A stretch of DNA of 64,000 bases from the NCBI GenBank assembly GCA_963792885.1, contig CAWBXX010000001.1, positions 248,001-312,000 of the forward strand. The letters are read 5' to 3'. The translations under genes and the position numbers were made by a program. This document shows, in pieces, positions 29,690 to 38,954 of the stretch; the first letter of the stretch is position 1, and each line of letters begins with the position of its first letter. The notes beneath the pieces were generated by a model. It was not told where the DNA came from, ran no database searches, and was given only the letters and a program-made list of their open reading frames with translations. This DNA comes from DASWJZ01 sp963792885 (GTDB lineage Bacteria; Pseudomonadota; Alphaproteobacteria; Rhizobiales; Afifellaceae).

Positions 29690-30204
29690 ATGCCGCTTTC
29701 CATGTCCGAGGCTTCAGTTCCCGCCATCACGCAGATGCTGACGGCGCTCTCGGCGATCCTCGACAAGGCGGCCGCGCATCGCCGCGGCGCACGGCATCGA
29801 CCCCGCCGAACTCATCGAGCCCGGCTTGCGCCGGATATGCTCCCCCTCAAGCGCCAGGTGACGATAGCGAGCGACCACGCCAAGGGTATCGTGGCGCGCC
29901 TTTCGGGCCGCGAAATCCCGAAGTTCGAAGATACGGAAATCGACGTTCGACGAGTTGAAGGAGCGGCTCGACAAAACGCTCGCCTTCGTCAAAAGCGTGC
30001 CGGCAGCGGCGATCGACGGGTCGGAGACGCGCGAGATTTCGCTGCCGCTCAGGAGTGGCCGGACGCTCGCCTTCACGGGTCAGAGCTATCTGATCCAGTT
30101 CGCTCTGCCGAACTTCTATTTCCACGTAGACAACGGCATACGACATCCTGCGTCACAAGGGCCTGGAGATCGGCAAGCGCGACTTCATGGGCCCGCAGCC
30201 CTAG
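29690..30204 (+). CDS. DUF1993-family protein, several apparent frameshifts
   Basis: About 170-residue cytoplasmic protein of the DUF1993 group (DinB-like helical bundle, unknown function). Conserved blocks in order: SVPAITQMLTALSAILDKAAAH, LAPDMLPLKRQVTIASDHAKG, LKERLDKTLAFVKSV, GQSYLIQFALPNFYFH and AYDILRHKGLEIGKRDFMG at the end. These lie in three frames; changes occur near 29783, 29810, 29945 and 30135. All can be repaired by removal of single bases from short runs. Stop at 30202-30204. Confidence 0.75.
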
Positions 30205-30218
30205 CGCGGAGTCGCCCG

Positions 30219-30834
30219 ATGTCGCCGGAGCTCTACGTCGCCTATCTCATCGCAACGGTCGTCATCATCGTCGTGCCTGGGCCGACGGTGACTCTGATCA
30301 TCGCGAACAGCCTCTCGCACGGAACGCGCGCCGGGCTCCTCAACGTCGCGGGGACACAGCTCGGCATCGCGCTCATGATCGCGCTCGTCGGTGTCGGGCT
30401 CGCCTCGCTCATCGCGGCGCTCGGCTGGTGGTTCGAGGTCGTCCGGCTCATCGGCGCCGCCTATCTCGTCTATCTCGGCGTGAAGCTTCTGCGCGCAACA
30501 GGAGCGCTCGGAGCAGCGGGCACCGCGCCCGTGCCGCGCGTCGGCTTCTTCCTGCAGGGCTTTCTCGTCGCCACTCAGCAATCCGAAGACGCTTGTCTTC
30601 TTCGGCGCCTTCATCCCGCAATTCATCGACCCGAACGGCGACTATGCGCTGCAGGTCCTGATCATGGGCGCGACCGCCGTCGTCGTCGCCTCGATCTCCG
30701 ACGGGCTCTACGCCGTGCTTGTCGGGGGCGCCGGGCGCCGTATCTCGGAGACGCGCGTGCGCTGGCTCTCGAAGATCAGCGGCGGCGTGCTGATCGGCGG
30801 CGGCCTGTGGCTGGCGCTGACACGGACGAGGTGA
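30219..30834 (+). CDS. LysE-family translocator (RhtB-type), one apparent frameshift
   Basis: About 204-residue inner-membrane amino-acid or metabolite exporter. The opening VAYLIATVVIIVVPGPTVTL with the PGP motif, NSLSHGTRAGLLNVAGTQLG and AAYLVYLGVKLLRA are standard for RhtB/LysE proteins. Near 30585 a one-base change gives NPKTLVFFGAFIPQFIDP, the conserved second-half opening, and the frame then runs to TGA 30832-30834. Second member of the family in this window; not adjacent to a metabolic partner. Confidence 0.87.
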
Positions 30835-30881
30835 AGAAGCGGGCACCGCGCCAGCGGAACCTTCGCACAAGGGAAAAAGGG

Positions 30882-32097
30882 CTAGCGCTGTCGGAGACGC
30901 TGCAGCAATTCCTTCGTCGGGTAGCCGTCAGCGGGAAGACCTAAGGCAAGCTGCGCCTGCTTCACGCCTTTGCGCGTGATCTCGCCGAGCCGCCCGTCAG
31001 GCTCGCCGGCATCGTGACCCATGCGCGTTCAGCCGCTTCTGCACCTCGCGCATCTCCGCGGAGGTGAGGATCGGCGGAGCGTTGCCGGGGTCGAGCCGAG
31101 GGGCGCCGGAAAGCCGCGTCGCGAAATAGGCGGCGGCGAGTGAGTAGTTCGAACTCTGGTTCCATTCCCAGAAGATCAGGAAGTTCCGGTAGGCCAGGAA
31201 CGCCGGCCCGAGCCGCCCCATCGGCAGAAGCAAGGCAGCGGCCACGTTGTCTGCCGGTAGCGCGCCGCCGTCCCTCCGCGTCACGCCAGCCGCCGCCCAG
31301 AAGCGGCGCGGCTTCAGGTTCTCGCGCGCTGCCTCCTGCCAGGGCACGCCATCCGACACGCGCACTTCCTCAAGCCACGGCTCGCCACGGCGCCAGCCGA
31401 TCGATTTCAGATAGTTGGCGCCGGAGGCGAGCGCATCGGCGACGCTGCCGACCAGATCGCGGCGGCCGTCGCCGTCATAGTCGACAGCGTATTTCAGATA
31501 GTTCGTCGGCGTGAACTGCACCTGTCCGACAGCACCCGCCCACGAGCCCTTCAGTTCGTTGAGCGTCAGGTCGCCATGATCGAGGAGCGTCAGCGCCCCC
31601 ATCAACTCGGCGCGGAAGGCTTCCGGACGGCGGCAATCATAGGCAAGCGTGGCAAGCGAGGAGAGGAGCGGCGTGTTGCCCATGTAGCCGCCGAAGTCCG
31701 TCTCGAGCCCCCAGAGGGCGACGATGACGCCGCCGGGCACGCCGTAATCGCGCTCGACCTGGGCAAGGGTCCGCGCATGCGCCCGCATCAGCTCGGTGCC
31801 GCGCTTCAGGCGCGCCGCGCTCACCGCGCTGTAGAGGTAGTCGAGGAAGCTTTGCGAAAGGCTTGGCTGGCCGCGATCCTGCCGCACCACCCTTTCGTCG
31901 AGCTTCAGCCCGTCGAGCGCGCGAAGCGTCCGCGCGGAAATGCCGGCGGCCGCCGCATCCTTCTTCACGCCGCCAAGCCACGCGTTGAAGCTCTCCTTGC
32001 GGCAGCTGAAATCGGCGTTGGCGTACCCGCCGAGCCCGCAGCAAAATGCGAGCGTCGCAAGGAACAGCCTCCCGCCCGGCACGCCGCGCCTACGCAT
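30882..32097 (-). CDS. Lytic murein transglycosylase, MltB-type, with peptidoglycan-binding domain, one apparent frameshift
   Basis: Cleaves the MurNAc-GlcNAc bond to leave a 1,6-anhydro product in the periplasm. Signal peptide RRGVPGGRLFLATLAFCCGLG; catalytic glutamate in ALWGLETDFGGYMGN near residue 130; substrate loop ELKGSWAGAVGQVQFTPTNY; DYDGDGRRDLVGSVADALAS. After KRLNAHG the frame breaks in a ggg run near 31018; repair adds HDAGEPDGRLGEITRKGVK, a normal PG_binding_1 ending, with stop at 30882. ATG 32097 overlaps the end of the WYL regulator gene; a start six codons upstream is also possible. Confidence 0.88.
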
Positions 32098-33091
32098 AGC
32101 CCAGCCTGATCGCATCGAGTTCTGAGCAGAGCTTCTCGCGCAGGCTCAAAGGCTCAAGGATTTCGGCCTCCGCTCCCAGCCAACGGACGAGCGGCAGAAC
32201 CGTCTCGGGATCGGTCTCCGGCCACGACATCACCACGCGCCCGTCGCTGCCTTCGAAATAAGCGGCGTGGCGATAGAACCAGTCGCGGCGCAGCCTCGCC
32301 GCGGCATCGGCGCTCATGCCGATGCGGCAGCCTTCGTTCCGCTTCTCCCAAGTGCGCATGGCGCTTTCCAGCCATTGCCGCCCGAGGAGCGTGCGCACGT
32401 CGAAGTCGGGCATCGGACGGAAAGCCATACCGGTCACCTTGATTGTGATCACGCGGTCGGCGCGCCACATCCTGATCTCGCCGGCTTCGAGCGAGCGACC
32501 GACGAGATACCAAAGGTCGCGATCCCAAAGCAGCCCGTGCGGCTCGACCTCGTGCTCTCTCTCGCTCGTCCGCTTCGGGTTGCGGTGGGTCATCTCCACG
32601 CGGCGTTGCGCCAGGATGCCCTCAAGAAACGTGTCGACGACGGCTTGATGCTCCTCGGGGCGCTCGGGCGGCCGCGGACCGTGAAATATGTCATCCGGCT
32701 GCCGCTCGATGCCGACGATTCTCGGCCCGTTCGCCAGGATGTCGCGGGCCGACTTCGGAAGCGCCGCAAGGAGCTTCGCCTCCGCTGCTTCGAGGTCGCC
32801 CTTGAGCGGCGTCGTCTCAAGCCCGCGGACGACCGTCAGCGCCACCAGGAGCGCCGTCGTCTCGACACGGTTCAGCGCAATCGGCGGCGAGAGATAGTCG
32901 CCGGAAAGCCGGAAACCGCCTTCCGCGCCGCGCTCCGCCTCAACCGGAATGCCGAGCGCGATCAGCCGGTCGATGTCCCGGTAGATCGTTCTGACGGACA
33001 CCTCGAAACGCGCCGCGAGTTCCGACGCCGGAAAGAGCTTCCGGCGCGTCAGCAGAAGCAGGATCGCGAGGGCGCGCTCCAGCGGATTCAC
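32090..33091 (-). CDS. YafY-type transcriptional regulator (HTH_11 plus WYL domains)
   Basis: 333-residue DNA-binding regulator. N-terminal winged HTH RRKLFPASELAARFEVSVRTIYRDIDRLIALG (residues about 15-45) is the DeoR-like HTH_11; the central and C-terminal WYL domain includes LWDRDLWYLVGRSLEAGEIRMWRADR. WYL domains sense nucleic-acid-related or other ligands. It is directly upstream of and overlaps the transglycosylase gene, so the two are coupled; its target is unknown. Confidence 0.85.
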   Translation of the reverse strand: MNPLERALAILLLLTRRKLFPASELAARFEVSVRTIYRDIDRLIALGIPVEAERGAEGGFRLSGDYLSPPIALNRVETTALLVALTVVRGLETTPLKGDLEAAEAKLLAALPKSARDILANGPRIVGIERQPDDIFHGPRPPERPEEHQAVVDTFLEGILAQRRVEMTHRNPKRTSEREHEVEPHGLLWDRDLWYLVGRSLEAGEIRMWRADRVITIKVTGMAFRPMPDFDVRTLLGRQWLESAMRTWEKRNEGCRIGMSADAAARLRRDWFYRHAAYFEGSDGRVVMSWPETDPETVLPLVRWLGAEAEILEPLSLREKLCSELDAIRLGYA

Positions 33092-33252
33092 AGGATTCTC
33101 CCGGTCCGAACGATCATTTTTCCCAGGGCAGAAAAGAGCCCATCAATCATGACATCGCGCTGGCAGGTATGGGGTCTTATTCCCGCTCCGCAAACAGAGG
33201 AGCACGGCTATGGCCAACGTTTCTACCACACCGCGCCGGGTGTCGTTCGCCG

Positions 33253-33429
33253 ATGCGCCTGGAAGCCTGGTTCGCCGCTTGGCTCAAGGCGCTCAGGGAG
33301 GTGAAAGTGCAGGCGGAGCTTACGAACAAGCTCAAGGGGGTCGACGATCACCTCCTGCGCGACATGGGGCTGACCTGGACCGGCAGGCGCTACGAGCAGG
33401 TTGTCCGCGACGAAGATGAACGCCTTTAA
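33253..33429 (+). CDS. DUF1127-family small protein
   Basis: 58-residue basic protein with the DUF1127 signature ELTNKLKGVDDHLLRDMGL. Some DUF1127 proteins in alphaproteobacteria bind RNA and affect phosphate or stress responses. Another in-frame possibility is that translation begins at ATG 33210 (MANVSTTPRRVSFADAPGS) and a one-base error near 33285 separates it from the DUF1127 part; that would make a more usual 70-residue protein. Confidence 0.7.
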   Translation: MRLEAWFAAWLKALREVKVQAELTNKLKGVDDHLLRDMGLTWTGRRYEQVVRDEDERL

Positions 33430-33472
33430 GGGCAGAACGCCTTCAGCCAGGAAGCAGCGAACAGCAAGGCGA

Positions 33473-34215
33473 TCAGATCGGATTGCCCGCAAGGCGCCGC
33501 ACGTTCTGGCGCCATTCTGCATTGAGATCGGTAAGTGCATTGCCGATGCGGGCCATCGGGCTCATCGCCGGCAGCACCACGACCTTCGTCCCGATCGGGA
33601 CGCGATTATAGAGGTCGATCACGTCGGCGTTCAGCATGCGGATGCAGCCGGAGGACACCGCCGTGCCGATCGACTTCGGCTCGTTCGTGCCGTGGATGCG
33701 GTAGAGCGTGTCCCTGCCATTCTGGAACAGGTACATCGCGCGCGCGCCGAGCGGATTGTCGGGGCCGCCGTCCATGCCTTTGGCATATTGGCGGGCGCGC
33801 TCGTCGCGCTGCCTGCATCTCGACCGGCGGATACCATTTCGGCCATTCGCGCTTCATCTGAATGGTCGCGGTGCCGTTCCAGGCGAAGCCTTCGCGGCCG
33901 ACGCCGATGCCATAGCGGCGCGCCTTGCCGTTCGGCTCGACGAGATAGAGATAGCGTCTGCCCCGGATCGACGACGACGGTGCCCGGCGCCTCGCCGGTC
34001 GGGTCGCGCACGATCTGGCGATGGAACTGAGCGGGAATGGTCGCGAGATTGACCGGCGGAACCTTGAAGGGCTCGTCGCTCGCAGGAACGAGGATACCGG
34101 AGCCTTCGCCGGGTGCGTAGGCCAGCGGGCCCGTCGCCGGGATCGCGCTGCAGGCACCGAGAAACGCGCTCGCCGCCCCGGCGAGGAAGAACCGTCTGTT
34201 GATCACGCCACCCAC
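33473..34215 (-). CDS. L,D-transpeptidase lipoprotein (YkuD), two apparent frameshifts
   Basis: Forms 3-3 peptidoglycan cross-links or attaches proteins to it. N-terminal RRFFLAGAASAFLGAC is a twin-arginine-like start with lipobox LGAC. The body reads PAQFHRQIVRDPTGEAPGTVVVD, then YLYLVEPNGKARRYGIGVGREGF with WNGTATIQMKREWPKWYPP, then the catalytic YRIHGTNEPKSIGTAVSSGCIRM with the essential histidine and cysteine. The three parts are in different frames (breaks near 33963 and 33805). About 247 residues after repair. Confidence 0.85.
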
Positions 34216-34344
34216 TCCGGATCACGGCCCATCTGCCCCGCAAACCGCGGCCGCCCGCTCATGCTACGAGGATCGCCAGGGTAAGGCAATTCGAGGCATC
34301 TCGGTTCCCGCGAGAACACCAAAGCGTTGCTGCCGCGCCACGTT

Positions 34345-34947
34345 TCAGGCCGCCGGGTCGCCCCAGAGCTCCTGGAGGCGCTGCGCCCGCCCGCATCCGA
34401 ACTTGTAGAACTTGTAGCGGGCGGCGTTCGTCACGTGAAAATTCTGGTGGTAGCCTTCGGCCGGGTAGAACGTGCTGGCGGGCAGGATCTTGGTCTGGAT
34501 CGGCTTGCCGAGCTTGGCGGCGACCTTCTCCTTGCTCGCCTTGGCAAGCGCCTCCTCCTCAGGGGTCGCGACGAAGATTGCGCTCAAATACTGGCTGCCC
34601 TTGTCGCAGAACTGGCCGCGCGCATCGAGCGGGTCGATGTTATGCCAATAGGCGTCGAGAAGCTGCGCGTAGGTGACCTTCGCAGGGTCGTAGTCGACCT
34701 TCACCGACTCGAAGTGCCCGGTGCCGCCGTTCGACACCTGCTCGTAGGTGGGATTCTGGACGTGTCCGCCCGTATAGCCGGACGTCGTGGCGACGACACC
34801 CGGCACCTTGTCGAAAGCTTCCTCCATGCACCAGAAGCAACCGCCCGCGAAGATGGCGGACTTCTGTTCCGCCGCGGCTCCGTTCGCGGCCGCAAGCGAG
34901 ATAAGCGCAAACAGCGCCGCGGCGAAGGCCTTGAGATGCCTCATCAT
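34345..34947 (-). CDS. msrA: Peptide methionine-(S)-S-oxide reductase MsrA, exported form
   Basis: Repairs oxidised methionine. Catalytic GGCFWCMEEAF near residue 33, then YTGGHVQNPTYEQVSNGGTGH, HWHNIDP-like WHNIDPLDARGQFCDKGSQY and a C-terminal YHQNFHVTNAARYKFYKFGCGR. An N-terminal signal peptide (HLKAFAAALFALISLAAANGAAAE) directs it to the periplasm, unlike cytoplasmic MsrA. ATG choices at 34947 and 34944 are equivalent. No MsrB or MsrPQ gene is adjacent. Confidence 0.92.
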   Translation of the reverse strand: MMRHLKAFAAALFALISLAAANGAAAEQKSAIFAGGCFWCMEEAFDKVPGVVATTSGYTGGHVQNPTYEQVSNGGTGHFESVKVDYDPAKVTYAQLLDAYWHNIDPLDARGQFCDKGSQYLSAIFVATPEEEALAKASKEKVAAKLGKPIQTKILPASTFYPAEGYHQNFHVTNAARYKFYKFGCGRAQRLQELWGDPAA

Positions 34948-35047
34948 CCTTCTCCCACCCGAGTCGCATCCGACAATCGATGCGCGGCGGGAACGCGGCA
35001 AGAGCCCCTACGCGAACGTGAAGCTTCGCGAGCTTCTCGGGTACTTC

Positions 35048-35476
35048 TCAGTTGTGCTCTTCAGGCAGCATCGGGAGGGGGTGGAACTCTATCCCCTCGT
35101 CGGCCAGCGCCCGGGCGTCCTCCTTCGAGGCCTCGCCGTAAATGCCGCGCCTTTCCGCCTCCTTGTAGTGGATGCGGCGCGCCTCCTCGGCAAAACGCGG
35201 GCCGACATAGTCGGCATTCGCCGTCAGGTGCTCGCGCAGCTTCCGGAGCATGGAGATTGTCTCCTCCTGCTCCGGCATGTTGGCTGCGAGGCGCATGGAG
35301 CTCTTCTTGCGCGCGGTCGACACGGACGGCGCCATCAGCGCCTTATCGACCTCCTCCGAGCCGCACACGGGGCAGACGAGCATGCCCTCGGACTTCTGCG
35401 CGTCGTAGGCAGCAGAATCGGCGAACCACGCCTCGAAGTCGTGCCCATCGATGCACGCTAGCGAATAGCGGATCAT
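35048..35476 (-). CDS. DUF1178-family protein
   Basis: 142-residue protein of unknown function. The N-terminus IRYSLACIDGHDFEAWFADSAAY and the CxxC pair VCPVCGSEEVDKALMAPSVST are characteristic of DUF1178, with the zinc-ribbon-like cysteines. A C-terminal region YVGPRFAEEARRIHYKEAE is also conserved. Its start overlaps the nitrilase-family gene by four bases (ATGA), so it is coupled to grxC and that gene. Confidence 0.88.
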   Translation of the reverse strand: MIRYSLACIDGHDFEAWFADSAAYDAQKSEGMLVCPVCGSEEVDKALMAPSVSTARKKSSMRLAANMPEQEETISMLRKLREHLTANADYVGPRFAEEARRIHYKEAERRGIYGEASKEDARALADEGIEFHPLPMLPEEHN

Positions 35477-36324
35477 GACGCCGTCCTCAGCGCCGGCTTC
35501 TCCTCGGGAAGCGAGAAAGGGCGCTCGTTCTTGAGCGAAGGGATGCGTCGGCGCGCATCTTCGGAAAGTGCCGGGTCGATCTCAGCGAGGATGACTTCCG
35601 CGCCTTCGCCGCCGCCTTCGGCGAGAATCTCGCCCCACGGAGACACGATCATGGAATGCCCAAAAGTCTCGCGGCCGTCGGCGTGGCGACCGGCCTGCGC
35701 GGCGGAGATGACGAAGGCTCCGTTCTCGATGGCGCGCGCCCGCTGCAGCACATGCCAGTGCGCTTCGCCTGTCTGCTTCGTGAAGGCCGCGGGCGCGGTG
35801 AGCGCCGTCGCGCCGGCATGCGCCTCCGCGCGATAGAGATGCGGAAAGCGGATGTCGTAGCAGATCGAGACGCCGAGCCTGAGCCACGGCAAGTCCACCA
35901 CGATGGCGCTGTCGCCCGGATAATAGACAGCGGACTCACGCCAGCTCTCGCCGCTCGGAAGATCGACATCGAAGAGATGGATCTTGTCGTAGCGTGCGAT
36001 GACATCGCCCTTGCGACCGAAGATCAGCGCGCGGTTGGCGATCTTGCCGTCGGCGGCCTTGAGCGCGAAGGACCCGATGTGGAGCACGATGCCGAGCTCC
36101 GCCGCGAGCGCGGAGAAGCGCTTCACCGCCTCGTCGGATTGTTCCGGTGCGATCGCCGCAGCGAGCGACGCGCGGTTCCGCTCCACGATGTTGGTCATCT
36201 CCGGCGTCTGGACGTAGCTCGCGCCGGCGCGAGCCGCCTCGCGCACGAGCCGCTCCACGGTCTCGATGTTCTCCGCGACGTTGGTCGAGGATTGGAGCTG
36301 GACGCAGGCCGCCTTGAACTTCAT
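35473..36324 (-). CDS. Carbon-nitrogen hydrolase (nitrilase superfamily, Nit1/Nit2-like)
   Basis: 283-residue amidohydrolase. The catalytic triad is visible: Glu42 in TPEMTN, Lys114 in RYDKIHLFD, Cys155 in GVSICYDIRFPHLYR. Homologues hydrolyse deaminated glutathione or omega-amides of dicarboxylic acids; the context with grxC makes a glutathione-repair role plausible but this is inference. Both ends overlap neighbours by four bases (ATGA). Confidence 0.87.
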   Translation of the reverse strand: MKFKAACVQLQSSTNVAENIETVERLVREAARAGASYVQTPEMTNIVERNRASLAAAIAPEQSDEAVKRFSALAAELGIVLHIGSFALKAADGKIANRALIFGRKGDVIARYDKIHLFDVDLPSGESWRESAVYYPGDSAIVVDLPWLRLGVSICYDIRFPHLYRAEAHAGATALTAPAAFTKQTGEAHWHVLQRARAIENGAFVISAAQAGRHADGRETFGHSMIVSPWGEILAEGGGEGAEVILAEIDPALSEDARRRIPSLKNERPFSLPEEKPALRTAS

Positions 36325-36589
36325 GCCGCTGCCTCTGAGGCGAGCATGCGGTCAAGCTCGCCTGCGCGCCTGTAGGGCGTAAAGCTCGTCGCAGCCGCCG
36401 ACGTGCCGCTCGCCGATGAATATCTGCGGGAAGGTGAAACGGCCGGAGCGCTCGATCATTTCGCTGCCGCTTCTCAGGAGCGCCGGTCGCGTCGATCTCG
36501 TCGAAGGCGACGCCCCTTTCGGTGAGCAGGCCCTTTGCGGCGGTGCAATAGCCGCAGAACCTGCGCGTATAGATGGTTACCTTGGGCAT
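36321..36589 (-). CDS. grxC: Glutaredoxin 3 (GrxC), two apparent frameshifts
   Basis: Glutathione-dependent thiol reductase, about 89 residues. Redox motif CGYC at residues 12-15 in IYTRRFCGYCTAAKGLL; after the first break (near 36483) the frame reads SEMIERSGRFTFPQIFIGER with HVGGCDELYAL, which carries the cis-proline and glutathione-binding GGCDEL. A second one-base repair near 36375 gives QRAGELDRMLASEAAA, with stop overlapping the nitrilase start. A start four codons upstream (36601) is also possible. Confidence 0.87.
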
Positions 36590-36658
36590 CGCGGCGCTCA
36601 CAAATCCCGTTTCCGCTCAAGTATATGTAATTTCACACAACATTTGCAAAAGAAGGGT

Positions 36659-37408
36659 TCATCGGACCACGCGCGCAAAGGTCAGGACGTCGACCGCCGC
36701 GGCCCCTGCCCGGAGAAGCGCCCGGGTCGCCGCCTTGGCGGTCGCGCCGGACGTATAGACATCGTCGACGAGCAGAATGTCGCGGCCGGCGATCTTTGCC
36801 GCCATGGCCTCCGGGACCCGGAAGGCGCCGCGCACGTTGTCGGCCCGCTGGGCGGCGCTCAGCCCGACCTGCTGGCGGGTCGCCTTGACCCGCTCCACGA
36901 CGAAGGGGTCATGCGGGATACCCGTCAACCGGGAAAGCCGCGCCGCAAGAAGCGCGGACTGGTTGAATCGTCGCCTCCAAAGCCGCCAGCGGTAGAGCGG
37001 CACCGGCACGATCAGGGCGCAGTCGGCAAGGAGCGGCTCGACAGCCCGCCGCATCGACTTCGCCATGACATCGGCCATGTGCGGCCGATCATAATACTTC
37101 ATCTGGTGCACGAGCCGCCGTGCCACGTCTCCATAGATGGCTGCGGCGCGAGCGCGTCGAAACGGCGGGGGGTCAGCCAGCGCTTCGGCCGAGACGATCC
37201 CCTCCCCCAGCTCATAGGCGAAGGGCGTGCCGTAGACCGGGCAGAGCGGCGGCGCGATGAAGCGGATCGCCGACCAGCAGGCGGCGCAAAGCGCGTCGCT
37301 GTCGCCGACGGCGTTGCCGCAGCCCGGGCACGTCGGGGGCAGCACTAGGTCGACCGCAAGTCCGGCAAGGCGCGCCAGGCCGAGGTCGGTGCGTTTGAGC
37401 GCCAGCAT
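36659..37408 (-). CDS. ComF-family phosphoribosyltransferase-like protein
   Basis: 249 residues. N-terminal zinc-ribbon cysteines CPGCGNAVGDSDALCAAC, a central MKYYDRPHMADVMAK region, and a C-terminal PRPP-binding loop GRDILLVDDVYTSGATAKA typical of type I phosphoribosyltransferases. In competent bacteria ComF helps DNA uptake; in Hyphomicrobiales its role is unknown. It is divergently placed from the methyltransferase gene at 37446 with only 37 bases between. Confidence 0.9.
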   Translation of the reverse strand: MLALKRTDLGLARLAGLAVDLVLPPTCPGCGNAVGDSDALCAACWSAIRFIAPPLCPVYGTPFAYELGEGIVSAEALADPPPFRRARAAAIYGDVARRLVHQMKYYDRPHMADVMAKSMRRAVEPLLADCALIVPVPLYRWRLWRRRFNQSALLAARLSRLTGIPHDPFVVERVKATRQQVGLSAAQRADNVRGAFRVPEAMAAKIAGRDILLVDDVYTSGATAKAATRALLRAGAAAVDVLTFARVVR

Positions 37409-37445
37409 GCCGCCATGCTATCGCGGCGCCCTAGCCGGGTCACCC

Positions 37446-38328
37446 ATGGTCGCAGAGATCACCGACAAGCGACTTCTCCGCAGCCGCCTCGCGCGCGCGC
37501 ATCGGCGCGGCGAGGCGCGCGCGGGATTTCTGGTCGAGCATGCCGCCGCCGACCTCGTCGAGCGTCTTTCCGCGATCGAGCGCCGCTTCGACATCGCGGT
37601 CGCGCATGGCGGACAGACGCAGGCGCTTGCCGACGCGCTCCTTGCCTCCGGAAAGGTCGAGCGCGTCTTTCGCCTTGAGCAGACGCAGGCTGCTTTCGGC
37701 CCCGGCGCAACGGGCTTTGTCGGAGACGAGGAGGCGCTTCCGCTCGCGCCGGAATCGATCGACCTCTTCGTCTCGACGCTAGCCTTGCAGTGGACCAACG
37801 ATCTTCCCGGCGCGCTCGTTCAGATCCGCGCGGCGCTCAAGCCCGACGGGCTTCTGCTTGCCGCGATGACGGGCGGGCGGACACTGGCAGAGCTCCGCGA
37901 AGCTCTTGCTGCTGCGGAAAGCGAGGTCCGCGGCGGCGCAAGTCCGCGCGTTCTGCCTGCCGCGGACGTGCGCGATCTCGGTGCGCTTCTACAACGCGCC
38001 GGCTTGGCGCTTCCCGTTGTCGACCACGACGCGCTCGACGGTGCGCTACGACACGGCGTTCGATCTCTTTCGCGATCTGAAGGAAATGGGCGCCACGAAC
38101 GCTTCGCCGGAGCGGGACCGGCGTCCGGCGCGGAAGGAGATGTTCCTCCGCGCGGCGGCGATCTATGCGGAGCGCTTCAGCGATCCGGACGGGCGCGTGC
38201 GCGCGACCTTCGACATCGTCTCGCTCTCGGGCTGGTCGCCGCACGAGAGCCAGCAGAAGCCTGCCAGGCGCGGATCTGGGAGAGTCAGTCTGGCGGACGC
38301 GCTCGCGCCGACGAAGCGGCAGCGCTGA
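37446..38328 (+). CDS. SAM-dependent methyltransferase, NDUFAF5/BioC-like, one apparent frameshift
   Basis: About 293-residue class I methyltransferase. The pattern FDIAVAHGGQTQALADALLAS, VGDEEALPLAPESIDLFVSTLALQWTND (cut here at the motif VSTLALQWTNDLPG), LKPDGLLLAAMTGGRTLAEL and the C-terminal FDIVSLSGWSPHESQQKP match the alphaproteobacterial homologues of the complex I assembly factor NDUFAF5. Near 38035 a gg run read as g continues DVRYDTAFDLFRDLKEMGATN. Whether it methylates or hydroxylates is not decidable from sequence. Confidence 0.8.
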
Positions 38329-38345
38329 GCCGTGTATCGCGGAGC

Positions 38346-38549
38346 TTAGCCGCCTCCGCCGCCTCCAACGAGCGCCGTGGCGATCGCCGCCAGCTTGTTG
38401 TAGAGCCCGGTCAACGCTCCGCCGGTTGCGGAAATGCCGATCACCACGACGGCGATCATGGCACAGATCAGGCCGTACTCGATGGCGGTCGCCCCGCGCT
38501 CGTCGACGACGAAACGCCTAAAGACGCCTTCGCTCCGCACGCCGTGCAT
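38346..38549 (-). CDS. Flp/Fap-family type IVb pilin, orphan
   Basis: 67-residue prepilin. The Flp signature GATAIEYGLICAMIAVVVIG contains the G/A-T-AIEY cleavage region with the conserved Glu and Tyr, followed by the hydrophobic helix and a glycine-rich end (GGGGGG). No tad/cpa assembly genes or prepilin peptidase lie nearby, so assembly must depend on genes elsewhere. Confidence 0.87.
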   Translation of the reverse strand: MHGVRSEGVFRRFVVDERGATAIEYGLICAMIAVVVIGISATGGALTGLYNKLAAIATALVGGGGGG

Positions 38550-38555
38550 CCTCCC

Positions 38556-38954
38556 TCAGAGCAGGTCAGCGAGATGGCTGATCAAGGGGGCATCGGCGGG
38601 CGGCATCGGGTATTCCCTGAGCCTGCTCGCCCGGACCCATTTGATTTCCGGGGCTTCCTTTGCCACGGGGCTCCCTTCCCATCTGCGGCAAATGAAAAGT
38701 GCCAACAAAAGATGAAATTCTGGATAATCGTAGGTGCTAAAAGTCAGGGGGGCGAGGCAGGGCTTTGTGACGGTTACTGAAAGCTCCTCATAGAGTTCCC
38801 GGATCAGCGCATCCTCCAGGGTCTCCCCCTCCTCCACCTTTCCCCCCGGAAACTCCCAGAGCCCGGCCAGCGACCGCCCTTCCGGCCGCTTGGCGATCAG
38901 GACACGATTGTCGGGGTCGATCAGGGCGCAGGCGACCACGAGCAGCGGCGGCAT
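38556..38954 (-). CDS. mutT: 8-oxo-dGTP diphosphatase MutT (Nudix)
   Basis: 132-residue Nudix hydrolase that removes oxidised dGTP from the pool. The full Nudix box GGKVEEGETLEDALIRELYEEL is present around residues 37-58 (given here as GGKVEEGETL and RELYEEL). Preceding LIAKRPEGRSLAGLWEFPG and the later WEGSPVAKEAPEIKWV are typical of MutT. It overlaps the end of the lipoprotein gene by 34 bases. Confidence 0.9.
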   Translation of the reverse strand: MPPLLVVACALIDPDNRVLIAKRPEGRSLAGLWEFPGGKVEEGETLEDALIRELYEELSVTVTKPCLAPLTFSTYDYPEFHLLLALFICRRWEGSPVAKEAPEIKWVRASRLREYPMPPADAPLISHLADLL

